Assembly (NCBI GenBank): GCA_935421135.1
Contig: OW285194.1
Coordinates: 4,862,876 to 4,926,875 of the forward strand
Direction: 5' to 3'
Origin: Bugulina stolonifera
Lineage: Eukaryota > Bryozoa > Gymnolaemata > Cheilostomatida > Bugulidae
Length of the DNA: 64,000 nt
A model generated the notes under the pieces. That model worked only from the letters and a program-made list of their open reading frames with translations, ran no database searches and had not been told where the DNA came from. Within the stretch, counting starts at the first letter, position 1, and every line of letters begins with the position of its first letter. Below are positions 44,555-55,035 of this stretch, one piece after another. The position numbers were made by a program, and so were the translations under genes.

Positions 44555-47539
44555 TCACATTTTAGCGTCACTCTTAGCCTTCAGTCTTTCGGATCTACGA
44601 GGGTTATTTCGATCGAAACCACTGGTCGGCCATCTGGGGTTTGGGCGTTTGGATGGCGGTGGTACAGGTGTTTCGTCAGGTATCTCATGGTTAGTTTCGG
44701 TCGGTGGAATCAAAATGGTTTCTGCGGGCTCATCATCTTCGGGAGATGCATGTCTTGGTCTCAGCTGCTCTACGTGACGTCTCCATACAGGTCCTTTTGG
44801 CTCCACTTTAACATTAACGCTTCTAGGACCGAGCCTTTTTGTAACCACTGCTGGTACCCATCTAGGTTTGTTCTGCTGTTTAGGCCCGAAGTATAATGCC
44901 CAGACCGGCATTCCTTCTACATACTCCATGACCTGGCATATGGGTTTGGCAGGTGGTTTTAGCACGTCCATTTGTGCTTTTTGTGCCAGGGTGGCAGGCA
45001 GGGGAAGCAACGTGTCTATTGTGCACCTGATCTGTCGTCCATTCAGTAGTTGGCTGGGAGAGAGGCCTGTTGACAAAGGCGTTCTCCGGTACTGCATCAG
45101 GAACTCTTGAAGTGCCTCTTTCGGTGGTAATCTCGATCGTTTTAGGGAGTTCTTGAAACTCTGTACTAACCTTTCGGCTGCTCCGTTTGTAGCGGGGTGG
45201 TATGGTGCCCCTGTGAGGTGCGTAATGCCACGTTGTGCACACCACTCTTGAAATTCTCCAGACGTGAAGGTGGAGGCGTTATCACTGACAATAGTATGAG
45301 GGTAGCCAAAATGGGCGAAGACTTCCTCTAGTATGTCAGTTGTGGCCTTGGTGGTCGTTGAGTTGGTCCTACTTATACATGGGTACTTGGAGTACGCATC
45401 GACCAGCACCAAGTAGTTGCTTCCCATAAAGTTGATTGCATGGTCAACATGTAGCCGACTCCAGGGTCTCTCAGGCATCATCCAGGGGTGGACTGGATAC
45501 TTGGGTGGATGCCTTTGGTTTTCGCCACAGTCTGTACACTGCCGGCTTGTCTCCTCGATGTCCTTGTCTATCCTTGGCCAATAAACTGCTGATCTGGCCA
45601 ACTGTTTCATTCGTTGCATTCCAAAGTGGCCTGTATGCAGCAGCTGCAGAGTCTGTCTTTGGAGACTCTGTGGAATGACCACCCTTGACCCATAGAGTAG
45701 GCAGTTGTCCACAACAGACAAAGAATCAGCAATTTGTCTGAAACATTCCAGTGTCTCTCCATTTCCCTCCTTCCTCAAGTCCTTGAGAGGCCAACCATCC
45801 ATGGTGTAGCGCATGACTTGAGAAATAACGGGATCCTTAGAGGATTCCTTGGCTAGTGAAGAGCCTTTCGTTGTTACTTGCTGGCCTATGGTTCTGACAG
45901 CCAGCACAGTGTCCACATCCTCATCACGCTCGGTGGCGTCAAATCCTTCATCAGGGCCTACAGGTAGACGACTGAGAGCATCAGCGTTTCCGTGTTTGCT
46001 GGTTGCTCTGTACTCAGCAGTGTAGTCATACTGGCTGAGTTGGAGGGCCCATCTGGAGAGACGGTTGGCAGCCAATGCTGGGACTCCCTTTTTAGAGCCA
46101 AACATTGCTAGGAGAGGCTTGTGGTCTGTTACCAGTATAAATCTCCGTCCATAAAGGTACTGGTAGAACTTCTTCAGACCATAAACTATGGACAAGGCTT
46201 CCTTCTGTATTTGTCCATATCTTCTCTGTGTGTCATCAAGTGTTTTCGAGGCATTCTCGATTGGCCTCTCACTGCCATCTGGAAATCTGTGAAATAGTAC
46301 CGCACCGATGCCTGTTTCAGAGGCATCGCAGGCAATACCTATTGGAAGGTTTGGGTTGAAGTGGGTGAGCACTGTATCATTTGTCAAGTGCTGCTTCAAC
46401 TTCTCATAACTTGCCTGCTGTCTCTCTTCCCAACACCAGTCCGCTCCTTTTCGCAGCAACTGATGGAGTGGCTCCGTAATCTCAGCAAGGTTGGGTAGAA
46501 ACTTGCGGTAAAACTGTATAGACCCGAGGAATGACTTTAGTTCATCCGGGTTCTTTGGAGCTGGCATCTGCGCCACGGCATCTGCCTTTCTGCCCTTCTC
46601 AAGGCCGCTGGCTGTCAGCTTATGGCCGAGGTACTCCACTGAAGGTTGTGCAAACACACATTTATCGAGTCTGCAACGGAGGTTGTGATCATCAAGTCGT
46701 TTGAGTAGATTTCTGAGGTTACTGAGGTGTTCCTGGGCATTAGCTCCACTGACGAGAATATCGTCAAGGTACACAGCGACTCCGGGAAGGTCACTGGTTA
46801 GCTGATTCATGATCCCCTGGAAATAACCTGGAGCAGAACTGATTCCGAAAGGAAGGCGCATCTGGAGAAGGACTCCTCTTTGTGTTGACAAAGCTAGTTT
46901 TTTCTGACTCTCAGGTCCCAGTGGGATTTGGTTATAGGCGTCTGCCAGGTCTATCTTTGAATAGCCATGGCCACCGGCAAGTTTCCTGATCAGATCTTCA
47001 GGTAGGGGTATAGGCTGGCGATGGGTTTCCAGCTGTGCGTTGACTGTTTTGGAGTAGTCTCCACACACTCTGATTTTACCCCCAGGTTTCCTGACTGGTA
47101 CTATGGGAGTGCCATAGTCGTTGAACTGTACAGGTTTCCATATACCTTTAGCAATACCCGCATCTAAAGCTTGGTTTAGATCTTCCTGGAGGGCAAATGG
47201 TACTGGCCTTGGGCAGCAGTAGATTGGTTGGGTGTCAGGCTGGAAGTTGACTTCCAGTTCATAGCCTTTGAGACATCCCAGTTCGTCCTTGAATAGATCT
47301 GGAAACTCGCTACACAGCTCTCTGCAATCATTTTGCAGATGTGTGTCTGGCACGTCCACTCCAATAGTGAGCACACGGGGTGTCCCCGCAGTAGTGCTTA
47401 GAGCAGCATCAATTGATATTCCCAGTGTCCATATAGCATGTCTCCCAAGGAGGTTCAAATCTGGGACGGTGCTCACTACATAGCGAATAGGAGTTCCTTT
47501 CCCTCGCTTATTAGGTAGCTTCGACTTCAGGTGGCAATC
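44555..47539 (-). CDS. pol: Gypsy Pol polyprotein (protease end, RT, RNase H, integrase)
   Basis: The frame is open from 47539 down to 44555; the first possible non-AUG start is near 47476, so it is presumably made by frameshift from gag. At the N-terminus, STVPDLNLLGRH is the C-terminal half of the retropepsin. The reverse transcriptase shows KIRVCGDYSKTVNAQ, SKIDLADAYNQIPL and VAVYLDDILVSG (YLDD active site). RNase H shows IACDASETGIGAVLF, KEALSIV, LVTDHKPLL and GNADALSRLP. Integrase shows the HHCC region (HTGHFGMQRMKQ, CTDC), then the DDE core in LHVDHAINF, VSDNASTFTSGEFQEW and GAAERLVQSFKNS, and a GPY/F-like tail (LGPRSVNVKVEPKGPVWRRH). The frame is otherwise uninterrupted and all catalytic residues are present, so apart from the frame change this looks functional. 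Confidence 0.95.
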   Translation of the reverse strand, partial: DCHLKSKLPNKRGKGTPIRYVVSTVPDLNLLGRHAIWTLGISIDAALSTTAGTPRVLTIGVDVPDTHLQNDCRELCSEFPDLFKDELGCLKGYELEVNFQPDTQPIYCCPRPVPFALQEDLNQALDAGIAKGIWKPVQFNDYGTPIVPVRKPGGKIRVCGDYSKTVNAQLETHRQPIPLPEDLIRKLAGGHGYSKIDLADAYNQIPLGPESQKKLALSTQRGVLLQMRLPFGISSAPGYFQGIMNQLTSDLPGVAVYLDDILVSGANAQEHLSNLRNLLKRLDDHNLRCRLDKCVFAQPSVEYLGHKLTASGLEKGRKADAVAQMPAPKNPDELKSFLGSIQFYRKFLPNLAEITEPLHQLLRKGADWCWEERQQASYEKLKQHLTNDTVLTHFNPNLPIGIACDASETGIGAVLFHRFPDGSERPIENASKTLDDTQRRYGQIQKEALSIVYGLKKFYQYLYGRRFILVTDHKPLLAMFGSKKGVPALAANRLSRWALQLSQYDYTAEYRATSKHGNADALSRLPVGPDEGFDATERDEDVDTVLAVRTIGQQVTTKGSSLAKESSKDPVISQVMRYTMDGWPLKDLRKEGNGETLECFRQIADSLSVVDNCLLYGSRVVIPQSLQRQTLQLLHTGHFGMQRMKQLARSAVYWPRIDKDIEETSRQCTDCGENQRHPPKYPVHPWMMPERPWSRLHVDHAINFMGSNYLVLVDAYSKYPCISRTNSTTTKATTDILEEVFAHFGYPHTIVSDNASTFTSGEFQEWCAQRGITHLTGAPYHPATNGAAERLVQSFKNSLKRSRLPPKEALQEFLMQYRRTPLSTGLSPSQLLNGRQIRCTIDTLLPLPATLAQKAQMDVLKPPAKPICQVMEYVEGMPVWALYFGPKQQNKPRWVPAVVTKRLGPRSVNVKVEPKGPVWRRHVEQLRPRHASPEDDEPAETILIPPTETNHEIPDETPVPPPSKRPNPRWPTSGFDRNNPRRSERLKAKSDAKM

Positions 47540-48711
47540 TCATGTTGCGTGGCTGACTGATACCGGGTGTCTGAGGGCAACAGTGATGGCTTTCCAAGTT
47601 TCTCCCATACTGCTTTTGTGATGAAGTTGTCACTGGCCCCTGTGTCGAGCTCTAGAGGGACGGCCTGCCCATTTATAATTATTGCCTGCCGAAGTTGATT
47701 CATGGAATCAACTCTCCTCACCTCTTGTTTCGATGTGATGACCTTGACCTGAGCTTCCTGCTTCTTTTTCTTTCGACAAGCACGCTCAATGTGGCCTTTG
47801 ATTTGACAGAAATTGCATGATTTGTCCTTAAATCTGCAGTCATCGGGTGCATGACCAGTATTATCACATCGAAAACAAGGAATTGTCTTCCCTTGGTTGG
47901 GTGGAGGCTTGTTCCGTCGGTTGCCTCGGTTCTTGTGAGGTGAGGGGGTGTTACCCTGGACTTTATTTATGTTGTTGTCAACTACCTGGTGTAGTTGGGG
48001 TGTGGCTCCGTGTACCGTCTCCTTGGCCACCTTGGATGCCTCTTCGGTTTCAACAGCGATTTCCACTGCCTTGGCAAAAGTTAACTCCGTGGGTTTAACT
48101 TTGAAAAGTGCTTTCAATATTGCCTCATTGTTGACTGAACACATGAAGCGAGTTCTCATTGCGTCATCGAGGGGGTCTGCGATGTCACCGAAGGCACAAG
48201 TAGAGGCGTCCTGGCGGATCCGGGCAGCCAATTCATGAATCCTTTCGCCTGGTTTTCTGGTCATGTCACTCCAGAATTTATGGCGTTCTCTCACAATGAA
48301 CTGGGTCGGATCATATTGCTCTTTGAGAAACCCTTCAATCTCATCGAGTGTAAGAGCATTCATTTGTTTAGGAGTCGGTAATTGGGCAGCCAAATTACTT
48401 AGTTGTTTATACAGCCATGGGGACTGATTTGTCAAGAATATTCCGGCTTGTTTGTCAGCATGAACTGAATGAGCTGTTGTGAAGGTTCTGAACCTTTGCA
48501 TGTAATCACTTAATAGCGCTTGATTTGGATCAAAACCCGGAAAATTCGGCAAAGCAGACATAGGTGCAGGTATATCAGTCCTACCTTGTAGCAGTTCTAC
48601 AATCTTACTGTTAGTCTCTGCTTGCTGCTGTCTGAATTCAGCTAGTTGCTGTGCCTGTATCTCCTGCTGCTGAGCTAGCAGTGCTATTAGTTGTTCTGTT
48701 TTATCACCCAT
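47527..48711 (-). CDS. gag: Gypsy Gag with protease N-terminal half
   Basis: 394 codons from ATG at 48711. The N-terminus is glutamine-rich and coiled-coil-like, followed by a capsid-like region (WSDMTRKPGERIHELAARIR, typical of Gag pre-knuckle segments). Two CCHC zinc knuckles follow: CFRCDNTGHAPDDC and CNFCQIKGHIERAC. Then comes the retropepsin active site, PLELDTGASDNFI. The frame stops at 47527-47529 within the protease, while the rest of the protease continues one base back in the pol frame. The two frames overlap by only about ten bases (47530-47539). No canonical slippery heptamer is visible there, so either an unusual -1 frameshift or a recent one-base change is involved. Confidence 0.95.
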   Translation of the reverse strand: MGDKTEQLIALLAQQQEIQAQQLAEFRQQQAETNSKIVELLQGRTDIPAPMSALPNFPGFDPNQALLSDYMQRFRTFTTAHSVHADKQAGIFLTNQSPWLYKQLSNLAAQLPTPKQMNALTLDEIEGFLKEQYDPTQFIVRERHKFWSDMTRKPGERIHELAARIRQDASTCAFGDIADPLDDAMRTRFMCSVNNEAILKALFKVKPTELTFAKAVEIAVETEEASKVAKETVHGATPQLHQVVDNNINKVQGNTPSPHKNRGNRRNKPPPNQGKTIPCFRCDNTGHAPDDCRFKDKSCNFCQIKGHIERACRKKKKQEAQVKVITSKQEVRRVDSMNQLRQAIIINGQAVPLELDTGASDNFITKAVWEKLGKPSLLPSDTRYQSATQHEIAT

Positions 48712-48756
48712 GCTGTTTTAGTGTTATGTCCAGTTTAATAGTAGAATATGTTGTAT

Positions 48757-48775
48757 AATCCCATCCTCGTCGCCA
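48757..48775 (-). other. Primer binding site for tRNA-Ser(GCT)
   Basis: Minus strand TGGCGACGAGGATGGGATT begins two bases inside the 5' LTR. It is complementary over 19 bases to the 3' end, including CCA, of animal tRNA-Ser(GCT) as I remember it. Confidence 0.85.
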
Positions 48776-48777
48776 GT

Positions 48778-49043
48778 TGTTATATCCTTGATATAATTGT
48801 TATTGTATTTGTCTCTAGTAAAAATTACAACTACTGCTTTGCAATACATGAACAACTCTGCAGAAAAACTAGGCTATCACAATTTGATTGATAGGGTTAG
48901 GTTCAAAGTTCTAAGTCAAAGTTTAGCAGCATCTAGATTCTACTGTAAGCTGTGTGGTATGCTATACTAATGTTTGTGTCCATATCACACTATTCTACTG
49001 TAAGCGTGTGTGGTATGCTAGACTAATGTTTGTGTCCATATCA
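48778..49043 (-). repeat. 5' LTR of the gypsy element
   Basis: 266 bp, identical by eye to the 3' LTR. On the minus strand it starts TGATATGGAC and ends ATATAACA. It contains an internal near-duplicate of CTACTGTAAGCGTGTGTGGT. Confidence 0.95.
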
Positions 49044-49159
49044 AATAGGCCCTATAAATAAAAATAATTAAACTCAAAACTAACAAAAATATAGTTTATT
49101 AAAACTGTGTTTTTTGTCAATTTAATTATTTATAGGGCCTGTTACAAACAATCATTGTT
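49044..49159. repeat. Palindromic element split by the gypsy insertion
   Basis: Joining 44224-44244 to 49049 restores an arm that is the reverse complement, at about 31 of 32 positions, of 49128-49159 (ending GTTACAAACAATCATTGTT). Inner arms GGCCCTATAAAT and ATTTATAGGGCC remain at 49048-49140. The gypsy element therefore landed in one arm of a ~130-bp foldback element. Confidence 0.75.
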
Positions 49160-49216
49160 ATTAACAAACGTAGTTTTAATTTTAATGTATTCAATCCGTT
49201 TCATAGTTTGATTCAA

Positions 49217-49474
49217 TTAACTCAACTGCTGTCTCCATTTCTCTTTGGCTTGGCTTGAAATAACTTTACGTGGAGGAATTGGAATAAGCTCAGATCTTGG
49301 CTTTATGGTTGAGGCTTGGAGATTGGGTGGTAAACCAATAATATATAAAGAAAACAACTTCTGATTCAGCTTAGGCAAAGATTGTAGGCTATCTACAATT
49401 TCTCCACTTCTATACCCAACTTGATTTCGCTTGCAATAGGGTTTGATTTGGTTTTCTGTCTCATCTCCTGTCAT
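49217..49474 (-). other. Short open frame of unknown nature
   Basis: 86 codons on the minus strand (begins MTGDETENQIKPYCKRNQVG). No domain recognised and no splice context I can support. It could be decayed transposon sequence in AP2S1 intron 1. Confidence 0.2.
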
Positions 49475-49759
49475 CCTTCTTACTGTCTCTTAATTGATCA
49501 ACCCCTGCCTCTGCGTTTGTATTATTTTTTGTTTATGATCCAATCCTTCACAGAGCCAAGGTGACTCAACATTAAGTCATCATTTTCAACTGATAATTTA
49601 ATTAGGCAAAACAATTTAGTGTCTCATTTGCGGCTGGTTCTGTGATTTATGACTGGTTCTGTTATAGCGACGTAGTTGTTACTGATCCATAGAGGATAAT
49701 ATCTGTCTTTCGTTTTTTATGCTCTCATACAGACTACGTTATGTTGCATATATTTGTAG

Positions 49760-51872
49760 ATTCGCTTCATTCTCATTCAGAACCGAGCAGGTAAGACCAG
49801 GTTAGCCAAATGGTACATGCACTTTGATGATGAAGAAAAACAGAAATTGATCGAGGAGGTGCACTCTGTAGTTACTGTGCGAGATGCTAAACATACTAAC
49901 TTTGTTGAGGTATATCTACAATGCTATCTACTAGGCACATCAGCTAAGTTGTAGGTAGTCAAGTATTTGTTCTAGCTATACAATAGGAAAGCTATGAGTA
50001 AGAGAACACAATTCCACAAATTCCAGCACAAAATGAGGCTGCATTATATTTATATGAACAAGAGTAAAAATGTCACAACCAATGTCCAACAATCTTGGCT
50101 AATTTCTCCTCGCCAGTGTAAGGAGTGATACAATCTCCTTCCTCCTTTGACATCATTCACCTAAGTGTGTTCTGTTACACTTTGCAGTTCCGCAACTTCA
50201 AGATTGTCTACCGAAGGTATGCTGGTCTATTCTTCTGCATATGTGTTGATACGACTGACAATAGCTTAGCCTATCTAGAAGCTATACACAACTTTGTAGA
50301 GGTGCTGAACGAGTATTTCCATAATGTGTGCGAGCTTGACCTTGTCTTTAACTTCTACAAGGTCAGTATAACTTGTCTTATTCTGTACAATGGTTGTAAC
50401 TCTGTTCTATGTTAGTATGGTAATTGAACGGGGCAATGTATATGTAATAATCAGGGTGATTGCTAGATGAAACAGTTACTGCTAGGAATCCTATTGGTTG
50501 AGAGACCTACATCATACCCACCATGGTGCACCATGGAGCTGACTTGATATAAACAGTTTCTTCAGCAATATAATTATATTGAGTGTCCCATAGCAGTTGG
50601 TTGTACATCACTTCTAATAATTAGACATCAAATACACAATTATTATGACTTGTATTGGATGTCTATATGATTACCACAAAACATTATTGTAACTGGTAAA
50701 ACTTTTACATTTCTAAGATATAATTCTACTGGCTTGCAGTGAGCAGCTGGAAAATGTATCATCTAGCCATGCCATCTTCTGTAATTATCATCTTTACTAG
50801 TAGTATAACACAATATATTATAGATATTATAGATCTATTTATGTAATATTTGCTTTCAAAGAGTTTATTTATGAGCATCCAGAGACTTGTGCAAGTCTAG
50901 CACACAGTTATCAGATTGTATCACTCATAGTATGGTACTTGGTTATACATTCTGCTATATTCAATATACATAACTGCATACCTGTCAACTATCCCGATTT
51001 GGGATTTGGGCGGGATCCTCCCTATTTCAAACTCTCACTCCCACCAGCTCCCTATATCCTCCCTATTTTAGGGCATCAGATAGGTATTTTTAATTTTTGA
51101 TTTATCCAATAGCCAATATCCAAGATTATCCAATAAATAGCATCAAATTAATACCCTTGTTCAGTCTCATTTTACTCCATCTGGTATTTTGATACAGCTT
51201 TGGAGTTATCATCTACTATAGCTTATATTGTGCATGTGTACATAAAACTGATATATTTGAGTAAATTGTTTTTCAGCTTTTGTTGTGATTTAGTTTCTTG
51301 TCTTTGCTAAAAGTAAAAGCATGGTAGCTAATTTACATGTGTTACTGAATATGTCAAAAGATAATGATTAGTGCTGTGATAACAGTGAAGCTTGGCACCC
51401 ATAACCCCCCCCCCCCCCCCCCCAGTTCCAACTCTCCGAATTTATTTCCTGCAGTTGGAAGTTAGGGTCTTGCATATTTCACCTGTGCACTTGGAAGTTG
51501 GGACACCCTATATTTTTTCACTCCAGGTTGACGGGTATGCATGACTGTAGCATTTCATGGCAGATATTTTATGGTAAAATGAACCGTATTTTAGATTTGT
51601 TCCCCCTTGGACAAATCATGGAAAAGAGAAGATAATTGCTACATTTACCTGATCTTGTACTTGTAATATTTTACTTACAATGTACTTCCTGTGTTGATTG
51701 TGTGGATGTTATACTGTAGATGTATGTGAATATTGTAGTAGTGTGGTGACACTCCACTTTATGGTTGTAGGTGTACAGTGTAGTCGATGAAATGTTCTTA
51801 GCAGGTGAAATCAGAGAGACTAGTCAGACCAAAGTACTAAAACAGCTGCTTATGCTGGGATCACTAGAATGA
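49760..51872 (+). CDS. AP2S1: AP-2 complex subunit sigma (clathrin adaptor)
   Basis: Smallest subunit of the plasma-membrane AP-2 adaptor; with alpha it binds acidic dileucine endocytic signals. Exons 49760-49909, 50188-50361 and 51771-51872 are all phase 0 with GT-AG borders. They encode residues 2-142 ([88 protein letters not shown], ending GSLE). With an initiator Met from an upstream exon the protein is exactly 142 aa, the length of the vertebrate protein, and nearly identical to it. The Met exon is not adjacent; candidates are at 43333 and 44032. Intron 3 carries a hAT-like MITE and a C19 run. The single-exon longin fold leaves no doubt about identity. Confidence 0.97.
50977..51539. mobile_element. 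hAT-like MITE in AP2S1 intron 3
   Basis: 563 bp with ends CATACCTGTCAACT and the reverse complement of CATACCCGTCAACC. The flanks CATAACTG (50969-50976) and CATGACTG (51540-51547) form an 8-bp duplication with one mismatch. It contains a C19 homopolymer at 51405-51423 and no coding frame. Confidence 0.7.
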
Positions 51873-52542
51873 GTAGCATAATCATCCCATAGACATCTAT
51901 AGCACGTGGAGCACCTGCACAACAACACTATCTATGTCTATTTGACTATATACATGTGCAATGTATTAGTATAAGGAGCATGTAACTCCATATTTATGGT
52001 GACTAGTAGGCACTGTTGTATCTGAACTGTCTCATTCCTCTCTATCAAATGTTGTCAGTAATGGGTGGGGTATTGAAACCCCCCATCTTTTTATTATTTA
52101 ATGTTGTATAGCTTCACAACTATGTATTACATGGATTTTAGGACAGCAATTATTACTATTTATATATTATATAATTATGACTTTTGTGGTAGTAGATGTG
52201 TAGATATAGATATTGTATATGAACTAATAAATATTAATAATTATTATTATACTATGACAGGTGTTTAGTTCACAAATCTGAATGGTTTAAGTGTAAATTG
52301 TAGGAAAAATTCTGTACTGTGGTATAAAAGCATGTCAAAGTTGGTTGCAATTAAATCCATGGCAATGGAGCAAATGATAGGCTATAAACCTATCAGGACA
52401 CTTCAAAACTTACCCCTTCCAGAGTGAGGGCTAAAAACACAAGTGTAGGTATAATTATGATGCACCCCCCCCCCCCCTCCAATGGTCCCCCCAAGAGTCA
52501 TCCTACTCTTGTTTCTTACTAGCTGTTACTATTTCTCAGAAT
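51873..52542. other. AP2S1 3' region and spacer
   Basis: Follows the AP2S1 stop. Near 52225 there is AATAAATATTAATAATTATT, a plausible polyadenylation region. A C-rich tract is near 52465-52480. No gene seen. Confidence 0.45.
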
Positions 52543-52977
52543 TGGGTCCAAGTCGACTTGCAAGTCAACAAGTCATTTCTAAAGTTTTGAAGCCAAGTCA
52601 AGTCAGCCGTCATGCAAGTCACAAGTCAAGTTGAAATGTAAGTCAAGTGGGCCACAACTTCAAAAATTTTACATTTTCCAAAACATCACTTTTCTTTTAG
52701 TAGACATTCCAATGCATGAAAAATCTTGCCAAGATGTAACTTGGCATGTATGTTGTTATACAATTATGGCAACTAGCCTATGTGTGTAGTATTGGCATTA
52801 TGGTTGAGACTGTACAAAATTTTTATCCTCCATTATTGACTTGGTAGTAACCAAGTCAAAGTCACAGGTGATTTATGTGTCCAAGTCAAGTCACATTGAT
52901 GTGCAAGTCAAGTCAACCTGTTGGCAAGTCCAAGTCAAGTCGACTTGTGACTTGACTAAATCCATGACTTGGACCCA
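52543..52977. mobile_element. MITE with internal CAAGTC repeats
   Basis: Ends TGGGTCCAAGTC and GACTTGGACCCA are inverted. The subterminal regions are dense in CAAGTC/GACTTG motifs, and the right half mirrors the left in part. About 435 bp without coding capacity. No target duplication could be fixed. Confidence 0.65.
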
Positions 52978-53291
52978 GCTCTGCTATTTCTTAGCTAGAC
53001 ATAATGATAGGTAGACACACCACACTATTTAACACATGTTCAAACATGAGCTGTTATGGCAAAATGAACAGTTTTTGGAATTGCTTCCCCATGTGAGAAT
53101 GCAGAAAAATAGAGCACAACTAATACAGTTTGTATGATAATATCCTAAAATATGACGACATGGAATAAAAATAGAAATACATTTATACCTGCTCAAATCT
53201 CACATATGAAGTGAGGCTGACAGATTCTCAACGATCTTACTACTTGTGTTCAACCAATGGAGGGTGTTGAGATTTGTGCATGGCCTATTGC

Positions 53292-53605
53292 CAGTGGTCA
53301 AAGTTGGGGGGTCGTGGGGGGACGCAGTCCCACTACCATAAATTTCAGGGGGTCCCTCAGACTCATAGACCCCCTACAGATTACTATTATAATAATAATA
53401 CTAATTGGACCATATTTTACCTTCAGATCTTGGGCCATATTTTAACCTGAAGTTCTTGGATTTTGCACTATTTCGGTGTCTAATTTTGATAAAGTTTCCA
53501 ATTTTCGGGAAAGCGCCCCTTCCCGCTGGTGTGCTTCGGGCCCTCAAGCGACTATGTCTGCTACCCTAGAGACCCCCCACCTCGTTTCTTAGACTTTGAC
53601 TACTG
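53292..53605. mobile_element. hAT MITE, copy 2
   Basis: Starts CAGTGGTCAAAGTTGGGG and ends AGACTTTGACTACTG. It is the same family as 6203-6580, with shared interior strings such as GTCTAATTTTGATAAAGTTT and GCTACCCTAGAGACCCC. The flanking 8-mers CCTATTGC and CCTAACGC agree at six positions, indicating an older copy. Confidence 0.8.
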
Positions 53606-53734
53606 CCTAACGCTAGGCTAAAGCTTAAACAGGTCGATCATGTTCCTTTTCGGAAGGTCATCACTGACTAGTAGCTATCTGTGGAAGCCTTAATTGCATA
53701 GAACAATTCTCTAATGATAATACAACCATCACAG

Positions 53735-55035
53735 GAGGTTGGCAACTATAGGCCACATGGTGAACTGGACAGTGAGCTGATGTTGTATTCCCATCACCTG
53801 TCAGTTGATAGTTATACATCCAGGTCTATTAGGGATAAGATATGTGCATATAGATATGTATCTATATTTGTCTAGTGACATTCTTACATTGATCATTGAT
53901 CCTTGATAGCTGTCAGAACAAAACTCTCGGCCACCTCTTATTCTAGTACATCCCAATCACTATGATCATGTATTGCATGGAGAGCGCTTTCACATTGTAA
54001 TACATGTATACTGTACAATGTATATAGTCATGTGTATTGAGTGTATTATACATGTATTTCATTACATGCACATGCAATTATGAATATTATACATGATTGT
54101 ATCAATGGGTCTTATGGTGAATTGAACCACATTTTAGAGTTATCTTTTCATGTATAATTACTGAAAGAGAAGATAACTTCAAATTATTAAGTAGATTCAC
54201 CAATTCTCTCCATTGTATATTCTTTTATTTTAGTTGATTGTGGCTGTTCTAGCAGATTACTAAAGGACTAATAATTAATAACAATCGTTTGGCAGTTTTT
54301 TAAGATTACTATTACCAGTGACTACTGATTGGAAGTCAAACTCGTTGGCTGGTGTCATGGGATTGAGAATATTGGCTGGAAATGTTACTTTAAGAAGGAT
54401 GTTTTCTGATCATATGAAATTCCTAATTAATTATTGATAACTGCTAATTCTAGATGAACACCTGAAATTTCTAGGAGCATTTATTGCGATGCTTTATTAT
54501 TACTATCATTTTTTGCTATTGGTTAATGCAGCCAAACTTGCGGGCTTGGAATATTATGGTGATCAAGGAATTCCACTTTGATGGCTCAGCCAGCGATTAC
54601 CATGTGATTATGTGCCATGAAATACTAAAATACTCGCTACAATAAGTACGGTATGCCCTACTCAGTTCATATTATGATATATTATATGGTTATTATTCAT
54701 CATCTTTCCAAAGTCATTGAGATATAATTTGTATTATGCCCCTAACCCATGAATAATTATCATAATATTGAAGTTTGCCAAAAATTTAAACAAAAGGATA
54801 TTTTAAAGTCACGCACCACACTTCAATTGACAGATAGACTATTCATATCCTGCTAAAACTGACAGAAGAGCTAAGTGCTTTGGCACATGACATTGGCAGC
54901 AACTGGGTGAATTCTAATTATGAATTGGCAAGGAAGAACAAGTTCTCCAGAATCATGAATTATACATTCATGAGATATGAGCCCTGGTTGGCCTGTGAAG
55001 CAGTAAAAAGCATGTACTTTAATAATGACTTGTAA
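53735..55035 (+). CDS. Tentative exons of an unknown gene
   Basis: Four segments look like exons but no family is recognised. 53735-53823 encodes EVGNYRPHGELDSELMLYSH, with an AG before it and AG|GT after. 53910-53996 (phase 0 both sides, donor GTAATA) encodes LSEQNSRPPLILVHPNHYDH and then VLHGERFHI. 54532-54645 (acceptor GGTTAATGCAG) encodes PNLRAWNIMVIKEFHFDGSA, continues SDYHVIMCHEILKYSLQ and ends in TAA. 54838-55035 (acceptor GACAGATAG) encodes LTEELSALAHDIGSNW..., 65 residues to TAA, faintly like a Death-domain helix pattern (LxxLAxxIGxxW). The second and third join in phase. The first to second junction is not in phase with the best donor, and two stops imply alternative ends or two genes. 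Amino-acid composition is protein-like, but this is inference only. Confidence 0.35.

Larger units (their letters stand above)
44245..49043 (-). mobile_element. Ty3/gypsy LTR retrotransposon, recent insertion
   Basis: A 4,799-bp element with 266-bp LTRs at both ends that appear identical base for base, flanked by the perfect 5-bp duplication AATAG (44240-44244, 49044-49048). The minus-strand order is LTR, primer site, gag with protease, pol (RT, RNase H, integrase), polypurine tract, LTR. A tRNA-Ser primer, two CCHC knuckles and a GPY/F-type integrase tail suggest the Mag-like branch. Gag and pol are in different frames, with the shift inside the protease. It is antisense to, and probably inside intron 1 of, AP2S1. 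Confidence 0.97.
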
